Shown: piece by piece, positions 18,224-26,724 of the stretch
Layout: each line of letters opens with the position of its first letter
How positions within the stretch are numbered: the stretch's first letter is position 1
Source of the DNA: Psychromonas sp. psych-6C06
Lineage (GTDB): Bacteria; Pseudomonadota; Gammaproteobacteria; Enterobacterales; Psychromonadaceae
Length of the DNA: 64,000 nucleotides
Assembly: GCF_002835465.1 (NCBI RefSeq)
Contig: NZ_PIZM01000001.1
Location: 62,001 to 126,000 of the forward strand
Direction of reading: 5' to 3'
Notes under the pieces: generated by a model
What the model saw: only the letters and a program-made list of their open reading frames with translations
Told to the model about the DNA's origin: nothing
The model's database searches: none
Translations under genes and position numbers: made by a program

Positions 18224-18745
18224 TTGAGCATTATTCTTGGCATTGATCCCGGTTCACGAATCACCGGTTATGGCATTATTGAGCAAAAAGGCAGTAAATG
18301 TTTTTATCTTGGCAGTGGTTGTATCCGCACGCAGGGTGAGTCATTAGCCCCAAAGCTAGACATGATTTTTAATGGTATAAGCGAAATTATCAAACAATAC
18401 CAACCCACTGAGTTTGGTATTGAACAGGTATTTATGGCTAAAAACCCTGATTCAGCGCTTAAACTTGGTCAGGCGCGTGGTGCCGCTATTGTTGCGGCTA
18501 CTCAGGCTGATCTTTATGTGTGTGAATATTCTGCAAGACAGATAAAACAAGCTGTGGTTGGTACGGGAGCTGCAAGTAAAGAGCAAGTTCAGCAGATGGT
18601 GAAACAGATATTAAACCTTTCCGGTAAACCGCAAGCGGATGCCGCCGATGGCCTTGCGGTGGCTATTTGTCATGCGCATACTGCGCAATCATTGGTTGCG
18701 ATGGCAGGCAAAGTGAAAAAAACCGTACGCGGTCGATTACGCTAA
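18224..18745 (+). CDS. ruvC: Holliday junction resolvase RuvC
   Basis: Endonuclease resolving Holliday junctions with RuvAB. It has 173 residues. The start is a TTG: the protein begins [17 protein letters not shown] directly after it, as in E. coli, and no in-frame ATG fits. The acidic catalytic set is visible: Asp8, Glu67 in [10 protein letters not shown], and the two Asp of [12 protein letters not shown] (about 139 and 142). The basic tail RGRLR is typical. It is separated from ruvA by rarD, all on one strand. The preceding AGGTG is a modest ribosome site, so expression may be low. Confidence 0.97.
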   Translation: MSIILGIDPGSRITGYGIIEQKGSKCFYLGSGCIRTQGESLAPKLDMIFNGISEIIKQYQPTEFGIEQVFMAKNPDSALKLGQARGAAIVAATQADLYVCEYSARQIKQAVVGTGAASKEQVQQMVKQILNLSGKPQADAADGLAVAICHAHTAQSLVAMAGKVKKTVRGRLR

Positions 18746-18792
18746 TCGGCTACTTATTCTTCCTTTTTCCTCTTTTAGGGTAATAACCATCA

Positions 18793-19680
18793 ATGAAGCC
18801 ACTTTCTGAACTGCATTTAGGTGTCCTTTACGCGCTCGGTGCTTATTTAATGTGGGGACTTGCGCCACTTTATTTTAAGTATTTAGAGTTTATCCCTGTT
18901 GGTGAAATTCTTGCTCACCGTGTTATTTGGTCAGTATTAGTCACTGCGGTTCTTATTACAATCACTCGAGCATGGCCTAATGTTTGGCATATTATTCACT
19001 CACCTAAAAAATTAGCACTGTTGTTGATCACGACATTACTAATAAGTTGTAATTGGATGGTGTTTATCTGGGCGGTAAATAATGAACGCATGCTCGAAGC
19101 GAGTCTTGGTTATTTTATTAACCCGATTATTAATGTAGTGCTAGGGCTAATGTTTTTAAAAGAGTCGTTAAGTCGAGTGAAATGGATTGCTGTTTTTCTG
19201 GCGCTGATTGGCGTGCTGGTGCAAGTTTATGCCTTGGGTGCATTGCCGTGGGTGTCGTTGATATTACCCATTAGCTTCGGTTTTTATGGTTTAGTACGCA
19301 AAAAAATTAAAGTCGAGTCGTTAACCGGGTTATTTATCGAGACGCTTCTTGTAGCGCCAATTGCGATTTATTACCTGTTTATGTTTGCAACCAGTGACTA
19401 TGTCAATATGCTTAATAACACCTTATCGGTAAACCTTTGGTTAATGTTTGCCGGTGTCGTGACCGCTTTACCTTTGATCTTTTTTGGGCAAGCCGCATTA
19501 CGCTTAAAATTATCGACCCTGGGGTTTTTCCAATACCTAGCACCATCGTTATTATTTCTTTTTGCTGTGCTTATTTACGATGAGCCACTGGATGTGGACT
19601 CGTTAATTACCTTTATGTTTATCTGGAGTGGTATTGCATTGTTTGCTTTTGAGAAGCAGATCTTGAGAAAGTTTAAATAA
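18793..19680 (+). CDS. rarD: EamA-family transporter RarD
   Basis: A 295-residue inner-membrane protein of the drug/metabolite transporter superfamily with about ten hydrophobic helices (E. coli RarD 296 residues). RarD features seen include [19 protein letters not shown] at the N-terminus, [20 protein letters not shown] (about residues 77-96), [14 protein letters not shown] and [18 protein letters not shown]. Substrate is unknown; E. coli rarD was linked to chloramphenicol resistance. It lies between ruvC and ruvA, an unusual place, with 47 bases before and about 70 before the true ruvA start. Confidence 0.93.
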   Translation: MKPLSELHLGVLYALGAYLMWGLAPLYFKYLEFIPVGEILAHRVIWSVLVTAVLITITRAWPNVWHIIHSPKKLALLLITTLLISCNWMVFIWAVNNERMLEASLGYFINPIINVVLGLMFLKESLSRVKWIAVFLALIGVLVQVYALGALPWVSLILPISFGFYGLVRKKIKVESLTGLFIETLLVAPIAIYYLFMFATSDYVNMLNNTLSVNLWLMFAGVVTALPLIFFGQAALRLKLSTLGFFQYLAPSLLFLFAVLIYDEPLDVDSLITFMFIWSGIALFAFEKQILRKFK

Positions 19681-19753
19681 TACTGGATATACAGTCAGCC
19701 CTTTTTTATACTCTGTGGCATTATTTCACTTTGATAACGGTTTGGATGAAAAG

Positions 19754-20377
19754 ATGATTGGAAGATTACGTGGCATTTTAATAGAAAAACAGCCGCCTGA
19801 AGTTGTATTAGATGTGTCAGGGGTGGGTTATGAAATCCAATTGCCAATGAGCTCTTTCTATCCACTACCTGATATCGGTGAAGAGGCGGTTATCTTCACA
19901 CATTTTGTCGTGCGTGAAGATGCACAACTTTTATATGGATTTGCTGATAAACATGAGCGTGCCATGTTTCGTGAGTTGATTAAAGTTAATGGTGTCGGGC
20001 CTAAATTAGCATTAGCTATTTTATCGGGTATGTCCGCTAATCAGTTTGTGCAATGTATCCATAACGATGCGGTAAGTAGCTTAGTGAAACTGCCGGGCGT
20101 GGGTAAAAAGACGGCTGAGCGTTTAGTGGTTGAGATGAAAGATAGGCTTAAAAACTGGGTTGGGGCAGATCTACTGACCCCTGAAGCAGATAAAATGGCC
20201 TTTGATAATGGCATTGAAAATACTGTTGTTTCGGGCAATGCAATTGATGAAGCGGTGAGTGCTTTGGTGGCATTAGGTTATAAACCTGCCAGTGCTGAAA
20301 AAGCGATCAAGCAGGTGAATAAGCCGGGCATGGATTGTGAAGCGTTAATTCGAAGTTCACTAAAAAGCATGCTTTAA
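19754..20377 (+). CDS. ruvA: Holliday junction DNA helicase subunit RuvA
   Basis: Tetrameric junction-binding subunit of the RuvAB branch-migration motor. The open frame extends upstream to 19715, but the conserved N-terminus [20 protein letters not shown] fixes the start at the ATG at 19754, giving 207 residues (E. coli 203). The paired helix-hairpin-helix region is seen in [18 protein letters not shown] and [20 protein letters not shown], and the C-terminal domain that contacts RuvB in [20 protein letters not shown]. It is followed by ruvB after 36 bases. Confidence 0.97.
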   Translation: MIGRLRGILIEKQPPEVVLDVSGVGYEIQLPMSSFYPLPDIGEEAVIFTHFVVREDAQLLYGFADKHERAMFRELIKVNGVGPKLALAILSGMSANQFVQCIHNDAVSSLVKLPGVGKKTAERLVVEMKDRLKNWVGADLLTPEADKMAFDNGIENTVVSGNAIDEAVSALVALGYKPASAEKAIKQVNKPGMDCEALIRSSLKSML

Positions 20378-20413
20378 ACCGATTGATATTCATTTTAAAA
20401 AATAGAGTCGCAG

Positions 20414-21418
20414 ATGATTGAAGAAGATCGCCTTATATCAGGAACAGAAAAACTAGACGATAGCTTTATCGACCGTGCTATTCGCCCTAAATTATTAGCC
20501 GATTACGAGGGACAGCCTCAGGTTAATAAACAGATGGAGATCTTCATTGAGGCTGCTCGCCAACGCAGTGAAGCGTTAGATCATCTGCTTATTTTTGGCC
20601 CTCCTGGTTTAGGTAAAACCACACTTTCTCATATTGTAGCGAATGAATTAGAGGTGAATATCAAAACCACCTCAGGACCTATTTTGGAAAAAGCGGGCGA
20701 TTTAGCCGCGCTACTTACCAACCTTGAAGAGAACGACGTACTGTTTATTGATGAAATTCATCGCTTAAGCCCAATCGTTGAAGAGATTTTGTATCCTGCA
20801 ATGGAGGATTATCAACTCGATATTATGATTGGTGAAGGCCCTGCTGCACGCTCTATTAAGCTTGACTTACCTCCCTTTACTTTGATTGGCGCAACCACGC
20901 GCGCGGGATCTTTAACTTCACCATTGCGCGATCGTTTCGGTATTGTGCAACGTTTAGAGTATTACGAGCTTAAACCTCTCACTAAAATTGTAATGCGCAG
21001 TGGTAAGCACTTTAATTTAGACTTAGCGGAGTCGGGCGCGATAGAGGTGGCGAAACGTTCTCGTGGAACACCACGTATTGCAAATCGTTTATTACGACGT
21101 GTTCGAGATTACGCGCAGGTTAAAAAAGCTGTTGTGATTAATGATGAGATCGCGAAACAGGCGTTAGATATGCTTGAGGTAGATAATCAAGGTTTTGATT
21201 ATATGGACAGAAAACTACTAATGGCTATTTTGGATACTTTCCAAGGAGGCCCGGTTGGGTTGGATAATCTGGCTGCTGCCATTGGTGAAGAAAAAGAGAC
21301 CATTGAAGATGTACTTGAGCCTTACCTGATTCAGCAAGGCTTTTTACAAAGAACACCACGTGGACGAATTGCCACTAACCGTACTTATCTACACTTTGGC
21401 TTTGATAAACCGTCATAG
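20414..21418 (+). CDS. ruvB: Holliday junction DNA helicase RuvB
   Basis: AAA+ ATPase driving branch migration. It has 334 residues. Walker [11 protein letters not shown] (about residues 62-71), Walker [12 protein letters not shown] (about 113-123), sensor 1 [17 protein letters not shown] with the arginine finger region, and the C-terminal winged helix ([16 protein letters not shown]) are all present. It is the last gene of the ruvC-rarD-ruvA-ruvB run and converges with the ECF-controlled cluster ending at 21460. Confidence 0.98.
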   Translation: MIEEDRLISGTEKLDDSFIDRAIRPKLLADYEGQPQVNKQMEIFIEAARQRSEALDHLLIFGPPGLGKTTLSHIVANELEVNIKTTSGPILEKAGDLAALLTNLEENDVLFIDEIHRLSPIVEEILYPAMEDYQLDIMIGEGPAARSIKLDLPPFTLIGATTRAGSLTSPLRDRFGIVQRLEYYELKPLTKIVMRSGKHFNLDLAESGAIEVAKRSRGTPRIANRLLRRVRDYAQVKKAVVINDEIAKQALDMLEVDNQGFDYMDRKLLMAILDTFQGGPVGLDNLAAAIGEEKETIEDVLEPYLIQQGFLQRTPRGRIATNRTYLHFGFDKPS

Positions 21419-21424
21419 GGTGCT

Positions 21425-21451
21425 TGGCAACTTATCACATATGAGTTGCCA
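21425..21451. terminator. Hairpin between convergent ruvB and DUF3833 genes
   Basis: TGGCAACT (21425-21432) pairs with AGTTGCCA (21444-21451). There is no T-run on either side, so it may act as a weak or rho-assisted end signal in this 41-base gap. Confidence 0.45.
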
Positions 21452-21459
21452 GTTTGGGG

Positions 21460-21978
21460 TTACTTAGTGATCACTAAAATAACTTCTCCGACATTAATCC
21501 CCCATTTCTTTATGTAGCTGCGATTTATCACAACCTGCTCATCTATTTGATATAACCAATCATCAAAAGTAACACGATAAACACTGTCATCAACCGTTAA
21601 ATCAAGCTCATAATCCCACTGCAGTGCAAAACCTGCGCTCTGTCCCTGTGCCTCACCAACAATGTCACCGGCTGTGCCTGTGTAACGACCATCTTGTAGC
21701 TTGTTAATTACCCATGTGCGCTCTGTTTTTTCACCATCGTCAAAGACAAACCATTCTGCTAACGTACCTTGGTTATCCTCCCAAGTACCTATCATCTCAA
21801 CGCTAAATCGCCTGGTTACTTTGCCGGATCTATCTAACACAATCCCTTTGGCTTGAAGTGGGCCATTGAAAAATGTTTTGACATCAAATACAGGTGTTGT
21901 TTGATCATAGTCGCTCAGTTTTTGGCTACTACATGCGACTAACATTAAACTCGAAAAGATGATTAATAATGACTTCAT
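21460..21978 (-). CDS. DUF3833-type lipoprotein
   Basis: A 172-residue predicted lipoprotein of the DUF3833 family. The open frame runs up to 22029, but the ATG at 21978 is preceded by TAAGGAAATATCAA and begins a proper lipoprotein signal (MKSLLIIFSSLMLVACSS, lipobox LVAC), so it is the likely start. The rest has DUF3833 character: FFNGPLQAKGIVLDRSGKVT, WVINKLQDGRYTGTAGDIVG and a C-terminal VINRSYIKKWGINVGEVILV. It is the last gene of the ECF/ChrR cluster and follows the chalcone-isomerase-like gene. Function is unknown; a periplasmic lipid-binding role is a guess. Confidence 0.8.
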   Translation of the reverse strand: MKSLLIIFSSLMLVACSSQKLSDYDQTTPVFDVKTFFNGPLQAKGIVLDRSGKVTRRFSVEMIGTWEDNQGTLAEWFVFDDGEKTERTWVINKLQDGRYTGTAGDIVGEAQGQSAGFALQWDYELDLTVDDSVYRVTFDDWLYQIDEQVVINRSYIKKWGINVGEVILVITK

Positions 21979-22027
21979 TTGATATTTCCTTATATTATAA
22001 ATATGTTTATCGCTCGATTGCTTACGC

Positions 22028-22108
22028 ACCTATCTACCAATTAATTTCTGGCGCAGCTATTTACCGATTAATTGCTCTTTCAGCTATTTACCGATCAATT
22101 GCTGTCGC
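22028..22108. repeat. 27-bp tandem repeat, three units, spanning a stop codon
   Basis: Three consecutive 27-base units: 22028-22054, 22055-22081 and 22082-22108. The last unit encodes the final residues QLIGK and TAG stop of the chalcone-isomerase-like gene on the minus strand. The two other units lie downstream, in the same frame but after the stop, and decay with distance. This is a 3'-end duplication producing two silent copies of the C-terminal codons. Confidence 0.85.
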
Positions 22109-22614
22109 AATTGGGGCTCACTGGTATTTTGTGATAACCAAATCGATAAAAATGCATGTGAGAATTGTTCGCTATTGATAGCGCCTAACAGCTTTTGATT
22201 ATGATAAAAGTAGCCACTACCATCTTCTTCAACCATGAATAATAGCTCATCACCTTTTTTAATATCTGGCCATAATTGCCCGAGCGCATCTAGCCAATAA
22301 GGTGCTTGTTGCGGATTTAGTCCCAATTTTTGCCACTCTTTCTCGGTGGCGCTGATCAGATGTTGTTTATCAATATTCTTTTGATAAACAATATGAAGTG
22401 CTTGAGGATATTGTTTTTCATTGTATTTGCCACTTGGGCTATATAGGGAGGCTTGATAGAGGTCGATAAACAACCAACTCATTTCACCTTGTCCAACCAT
22501 CTTTAAATGATCGGTGAGGTGGTTGCTTGCAATGGCATGATGGCTGTTAACACAAACAATAAAAAGGAGGCTAAATAGACTATGTTTGAAGCTCTTTGAC
22601 GGTAGTTTTCTCAT
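22084..22614 (-). CDS. Chalcone-isomerase-like exported protein
   Basis: A 176-residue protein of the chalcone isomerase-like family found in bacteria. A signal peptide of about 29 residues (SLLFIVCVNSHHAIA) is followed by a domain with GEMSWLFIDLYQASLYSPSG, YPQALHIVYQKNI, EKEWQKLGL and GQLWPDIKKGDELLFMVEED, typical of this family. Its start overlaps the DUF2878 gene by 35 bases, showing tight coupling. True chalcone isomerase chemistry is not implied; relatives of the fold bind fatty acids, which would suit the lipid-modification context. The location should be periplasmic. Confidence 0.8.
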   Translation of the reverse strand: MRKLPSKSFKHSLFSLLFIVCVNSHHAIASNHLTDHLKMVGQGEMSWLFIDLYQASLYSPSGKYNEKQYPQALHIVYQKNIDKQHLISATEKEWQKLGLNPQQAPYWLDALGQLWPDIKKGDELLFMVEEDGSGYFYHNQKLLGAINSEQFSHAFLSIWLSQNTSEPQLRQQLIGK

Positions 22615-23128
22615 CGTAGCGTATCCTATTTTGTGATCCTATAGATACATATACGGGTAATAGGGATGCCCAGATCATACTGATAGAAAATAAACTAAGT
22701 AGTAGATTTTCATTAAGGGTAACCGCGCCCAATTTTGCACCAGCGTAATAACTGAGCGTGCCAAATATTGCGCCAAAAGTAATTTGTATGTAAACAGGAA
22801 CTTGCGTTAACCAGCGCATACTATGATTTAAAGTCAGGGAAAAATGCGCCCATAAAAGTACTAACCATAGTGGAATAAAGCTCTCTTTAGGGAAGATAAA
22901 AATACCCAGAAAGGTGAGTAGATAGTCGGCTAATGAGCCGACTAAAGTAATGGCAAGCAGTGTAAATAAGTCCGCTTTTTTACTTGGGCTGAGTAAAAAG
23001 TGGGCGCACAAAGACATCACTAAAATAGGTAATGCTTGATCTGTATAGAGCACTGCTGCAAACCAAATTGCTTGGAACCAAATAAAATTTATCCAAATGA
23101 AATGCTTATTGTTTATTGTCACATTCAT
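22580..23128 (-). CDS. DUF2878-type membrane protein
   Basis: A 182-residue inner-membrane protein with about five or six hydrophobic segments (FIWINFIWFQAIWFAAVLY, LPILVMSLCAHFLLSP, FTLLAITLVGSLADYLLTFL, LWLVLLWAHFSLTLNHSM). The charged break SPSKKADLF and the LADYLLTFLGIF segment are as I recall for DUF2878. No enzyme motif is visible. Overlaps the chalcone-isomerase-like gene by 35 bases. A 311-base gap with a repeat fragment separates it from the CFA-synthase-like gene, so transcription from the upstream genes may be partly uncoupled here. Confidence 0.75.
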   Translation of the reverse strand: MNVTINNKHFIWINFIWFQAIWFAAVLYTDQALPILVMSLCAHFLLSPSKKADLFTLLAITLVGSLADYLLTFLGIFIFPKESFIPLWLVLLWAHFSLTLNHSMRWLTQVPVYIQITFGAIFGTLSYYAGAKLGAVTLNENLLLSLFSISMIWASLLPVYVSIGSQNRIRYDEKTTVKELQT

Positions 23129-23153
23129 GATGGCCCCTTTTGAAATGTTCGAG

Positions 23154-23200
23154 TATTATACCAATACGCTTAACTATCTGATCTATCTTGCGGGTTAAAA
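23154..23200 (+). repeat. Fragment related to the ~168-bp dispersed repeat
   Basis: Within the 311-base gap 23129-23439. TTATACCAAT at the left end and CTGATCTATCTTGCGGGTTA match the ends of the copies at 31795 and 39457; similarity is lost after about 45 bases. Beyond it, 23201-23439 shows no gene and nothing else I can name. Confidence 0.5.
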
Positions 23201-23439
23201 AAATAGATAACAGCGTTGCATTCAATCGCAATAGCTATTACTAAATCATGCGCCTTGCTCTCTATCATTTTCCTCAACAAGCCCTGTTCACAATATTATG
23301 CGCAATGTTATTAGTCTCTGTGTACACAATACAAAACCTAAAAACATTGTGCTGTTGTGAGAACAAATTCGCTTAGAATAACTAAGCGAGAATAATCCTG
23401 ACTTGCGAAATAAATTCAAACAGTAAAGTTCAACAGAGG

Positions 23440-24699
23440 CTAGTATTCGCGGTAATTAGGCTTTGCTGCAATTAAGTGCACAGTGCTGATACGTCGCTCT
23501 AAAAATGCGCCTTCACAGTAGCTAAAGTAGAACTTCCACAATCGAATAAAAGTATCGTCATAACCTAATGATTTAACTTTTTCTAGTGCATCATCGAAAC
23601 GTTGATGCCAATGGTTCAAGGTTTTAGCATAGTCCTGTCCAATATCATGTAATCCTGTGACTACCATGTCAGTTTTTTTACTCACATTTTGTGTCATTAC
23701 ACTGACCGAAGGTAGGCAACCTCCAGGGAAAATATAGCGTTGGATGAAATCAACGCCTTTACGATAACTATGGTATCGTTGATCAGAGATAGTGATCGCT
23801 TGAATGAGCATTTTACCGTGTGGTTTTAAATGTTTATTACAGGTTTCAAAAAAGCTAGCTAAGTATTCATGGCCGACTGCTTCAATCATCTCTATCGAAA
23901 CTAACTTGTCGTATTCCCCCGTTAACTCACGGTAGTCTTTTTTAAGTAAAGTAATTTTTTCTGTCAATCCAAGTGCTTCTATACGCGATTTTGCATAGTC
24001 GTATTGTGCATCGGAAATAGTAGTAGTGGTAACTTGTGCACCATAGTTTTGCGCTGCATAAATAGCTAATGCTCCCCAACCTGTGCCTATTTCTAATAGT
24101 GTGTCACCGGGTTTTAGTTGTAAACGTTGGCAAATTGTATCTAGCTTATTGAGCTGAGCTTGCTCTAAATCTGCTTCATTGTGTGGGTAAATAGCACTGG
24201 AATAGAGCATCTCTTTATCTAAAAATTGCTCATACATATCATTACCTAAGTCGTAATGCTCAAGAATGTTTTTCTTTGCGCCTGATTGGGTGTTTTTGCG
24301 CGCTTTATGGTAGAACCAACTAGGGATCGCCATAAACCGAGCAAAACGTTTTTCTAGTTTATCAAGTGCGACTTGCTCTCTTGCTAATACTTGAATCACG
24401 CGTGTTAAATCAGGGCTACTCCATAAGCCTTGCATGTAGGCTTCACCTGCACCAATGCTTCCACCAAATAACATTTTGCTGTAACAACTCATGTCATGAA
24501 TAACGATTTTGGCATGCAAATCTGCTTTCATATTACCTAAATGAAACTGTCCGGTTGGCTCTTCAAAGGTAAGGTAACCATTTTTCATTTCACCTAAAAA
24601 AGAGATGATCAATTTTTTTGCCATTTTATCGACTAAGCCAATAGGCTCCATAGTCTTTGTTTTGACCTCGTTAGATAAGGCGATATTTTCAGCTGACAT
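23440..24699 (-). CDS. Cyclopropane-fatty-acid-synthase-like SAM methyltransferase
   Basis: Methyltransferase of the CFA synthase family, acting on unsaturated acyl chains in membrane phospholipids. The ATG at 24699 (MSAENIALSN) with upstream AAAGGAGAACC is preferred over the longer frame from 24738, giving 419 residues. The N-terminal acceptor part carries GGSIGAGEAYMQGLW, the SAM site is LLEIGTGWGALAIYAA, and SIEMIEAVGHEY and FIQRYIFPGGCLPS follow. The segment LDKEMLYSSAIY lacks the Cys found in the corresponding YSC motif of E. coli Cfa, so chemistry may differ. Its first bases overlap the DUF1365 gene. In Rhodobacter, CFA-like methylation belongs to the RpoE/ChrR-linked furan fatty acid pathway. 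Confidence 0.88.
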   Translation of the reverse strand: MSAENIALSNEVKTKTMEPIGLVDKMAKKLIISFLGEMKNGYLTFEEPTGQFHLGNMKADLHAKIVIHDMSCYSKMLFGGSIGAGEAYMQGLWSSPDLTRVIQVLAREQVALDKLEKRFARFMAIPSWFYHKARKNTQSGAKKNILEHYDLGNDMYEQFLDKEMLYSSAIYPHNEADLEQAQLNKLDTICQRLQLKPGDTLLEIGTGWGALAIYAAQNYGAQVTTTTISDAQYDYAKSRIEALGLTEKITLLKKDYRELTGEYDKLVSIEMIEAVGHEYLASFFETCNKHLKPHGKMLIQAITISDQRYHSYRKGVDFIQRYIFPGGCLPSVSVMTQNVSKKTDMVVTGLHDIGQDYAKTLNHWHQRFDDALEKVKSLGYDDTFIRLWKFYFSYCEGAFLERRISTVHLIAAKPNYREY

Positions 24700-25471
24700 G
24701 ATGGTTCTCCTTTTTTGAATGTGCCACGTAGGGAACACCTTTTATATATAGTTTGAGTGCTTGCCAATAGATACCGAGTACTGTTTTAGCAGTCATCATT
24801 GGAATAGCTAATAGGTTTTTTAACAGGTTTTTGTTAGTAAATGCTTGGCGTTTCATATTGATGCTAGCAGTAAACATTTTTCTTTGTGCAGTGTTGATTG
24901 TTGGGTTATCGGATTGGTTATCGGCTACGTTTTCGATTGTTAAACTCAATGTTTCTGCCGGTGCTTTAATTCGCCAGTGATAACGCATGTTAAGATCCAT
25001 AAAGGGGGAAACATGAAACGTTTTTTCACACTGTTGTTCAGTGCTCACATCAATCAGATAATATTGACGCTCATTCCATGGAGTGTTGCTCACTTCAGCA
25101 AGTAGGTAAGCTAATTTCTCATTTTGGTCATAACAGTAATAACTGTTGATGGGACTAAAATAGAGTCCAAAGCATCGCATCTGACCGATGAAGAGTATTT
25201 TTCCTGCTTTGTCATCACCACCTAAACTAACTACTTTATCCCATACATCTTGTTTACTTATATTCTGTTTATGTTGCAGATAATCTGGTGCAAAAAAGCG
25301 TAACGGTGCAAAACCATCGGTTTTAAAGTATCGCCCTAGTTGACTTAATTGTGTTAGCTCATCCAAGTCGATTGCTAAGAAGAAGATACGGTAACTAAAA
25401 CGGTGTTTTTTAGGCGTAAATCGTTGGTGAAAAACCTCACCTTGATAGATGCATGAGTTGAGTGAACTCAT
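24689..25471 (-). CDS. DUF1365 family protein
   Basis: A 260-residue protein of the DUF1365 family, which is nearly always found between an amine-oxidase-like FAD protein and a CFA-synthase-like protein. Typical features: YQGEVFHQRFTPKKHRFSYR at the N-terminus, FAPDYLQHKQN, CFGLYFSPINSYYCYD and FHVSPFMDLNMRYHWRI. The C-terminus has a hydrophobic stretch (about residues 225-245). The start overlaps the FAD protein stop in ATGA (25468-25471) and its end overlaps the CFA-like gene by 11 bases. Biochemical activity is not known; it probably works with its two neighbours on acyl-chain modification. Confidence 0.85.
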   Translation of the reverse strand: MSSLNSCIYQGEVFHQRFTPKKHRFSYRIFFLAIDLDELTQLSQLGRYFKTDGFAPLRFFAPDYLQHKQNISKQDVWDKVVSLGGDDKAGKILFIGQMRCFGLYFSPINSYYCYDQNEKLAYLLAEVSNTPWNERQYYLIDVSTEQQCEKTFHVSPFMDLNMRYHWRIKAPAETLSLTIENVADNQSDNPTINTAQRKMFTASINMKRQAFTNKNLLKNLLAIPMMTAKTVLGIYWQALKLYIKGVPYVAHSKKENHHVS

Positions 25472-26724
25472 AGTGTTACTCCAAAACGTTTACACACATC
25501 TAATGCGCTATTAACGCCATCCTCATGAAAGCCATTATACCAATACGCGCCAGCGAAGTGAGTATGTTGTTGTCCACAAATAAGTTTACGCTGTTGTTGT
25601 GCTTTAATACTTTGGGCATTAAATACGGGGTGCTCATACTGGTAAGTACCTAATATGGATTCAGGCTTTATTAGTTCTGTCTGGTTGAGTGTGACACAGA
25701 ATGTTGGCGTACCTTTTTTCAAACGCTGCAAAATATTCATATTGTAGGTGAGGGCCGCAGGGCGTTTATTATCGTTATTGAGGTGATAATTCCATGCAGA
25801 CCAAGCGCGTTTTTTATTGGGTAATAAACTGATGTCGGTATGCAAAACTACTTCATTATTTTGATATTGTAATCCGTTAAGCACTTTTTGTTCATCATCG
25901 CTGATATCAGAGAGTAGTCGTTTTGCTTGGTTGCTGTGGCAGGCAAGTACCACTTCATCAAAGTGTTGCCACTCACCTGAGTTTACTTGTAAACGAATAC
26001 CTTCTTTTACTCTTTCAATAGATGTGACTGGCGCGTTTAGTTGAATTTTATCTTTAAAGCTATCACAAAGAGGTTGTACATACTGCTTTGACCCCCCCGG
26101 AATGACGTACCACTGTGGTCTATTCGTAATACTAAGTAAGCCATGGTTGTAAAAAAATCTAATAAAAAAATATAATGGAAACGCTTTCATATCTTCTAGG
26201 CTTGATGACCAAATAGCAGCACCCATTGGAAGAATGTAGTGGTTAGCAAAGTAATCATTAAAGCCATGTTGTTGCAAAAACTGTTCTACATTTTGCTCTT
26301 CGTCAATACACTGATCTAACCATGCTTCATTGCACAGTTTATTGAAGCGTAAAATTTGTTTGATGAGCATTAAAAACTTGGGGTTAAATAGGTTACTGCG
26401 TTGTGCAAAAAGGCTATTAAGGTTAGTGCCACTATATTCTAAGCCACTGTCTTGATTGCTGACACTGAAACTCATTTCGGTCGCTAATCGTCCAACACCA
26501 ATTTTTGATAGTAATTTTTCAAAGTTTGGGTAGGTACGATCATTAAATACAATAAACCCGGTATCTATATCCCATGACTCACCTTCGGCTTGTACCGTTT
26601 TGGTGGCGGTATGTCCTCCGATATATTCTCCGGCTTCAAATAGGGTGATGTCATGTTGTTTGTTGAGTAGGTAAGCGCAGGTTAGTCCTGATATACCGCT
26701 TCCGACAATGGCAATTTTTTTCAT
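25468..26724 (-). CDS. FAD-dependent amine-oxidase-like protein
   Basis: A flavoprotein of 418 residues with a strong Rossmann motif at its start, KKIAIVGSGISGLTCAYLL; this fixes the ATG at 26724 (preceded by GGAGCTTACAAAA) rather than the upstream frame start at 26760. GEYIGGHTATKTVQAEGES and the C-terminal FAGAYWYNGFHEDGVNSALD are typical of the group annotated NAD/FAD-binding or flavin amine oxidase. Homologous proteins next to CFA-like enzymes were implicated in desaturation of methylated fatty acids in Rhodobacter (UfaD type), as I recall; orthology here is inference. Coupled to the SDR gene upstream and DUF1365 downstream by 4-base overlaps. Confidence 0.88.
   Translation of the reverse strand: MKKIAIVGSGISGLTCAYLLNKQHDITLFEAGEYIGGHTATKTVQAEGESWDIDTGFIVFNDRTYPNFEKLLSKIGVGRLATEMSFSVSNQDSGLEYSGTNLNSLFAQRSNLFNPKFLMLIKQILRFNKLCNEAWLDQCIDEEQNVEQFLQQHGFNDYFANHYILPMGAAIWSSSLEDMKAFPLYFFIRFFYNHGLLSITNRPQWYVIPGGSKQYVQPLCDSFKDKIQLNAPVTSIERVKEGIRLQVNSGEWQHFDEVVLACHSNQAKRLLSDISDDEQKVLNGLQYQNNEVVLHTDISLLPNKKRAWSAWNYHLNNDNKRPAALTYNMNILQRLKKGTPTFCVTLNQTELIKPESILGTYQYEHPVFNAQSIKAQQQRKLICGQQHTHFAGAYWYNGFHEDGVNSALDVCKRFGVTL

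Noticed and set aside
19715-19753. Upstream extension of ruvA
   Set aside because: The conserved RuvA N-terminus begins at the ATG at 19754; the extra 13 residues are not part of the family.
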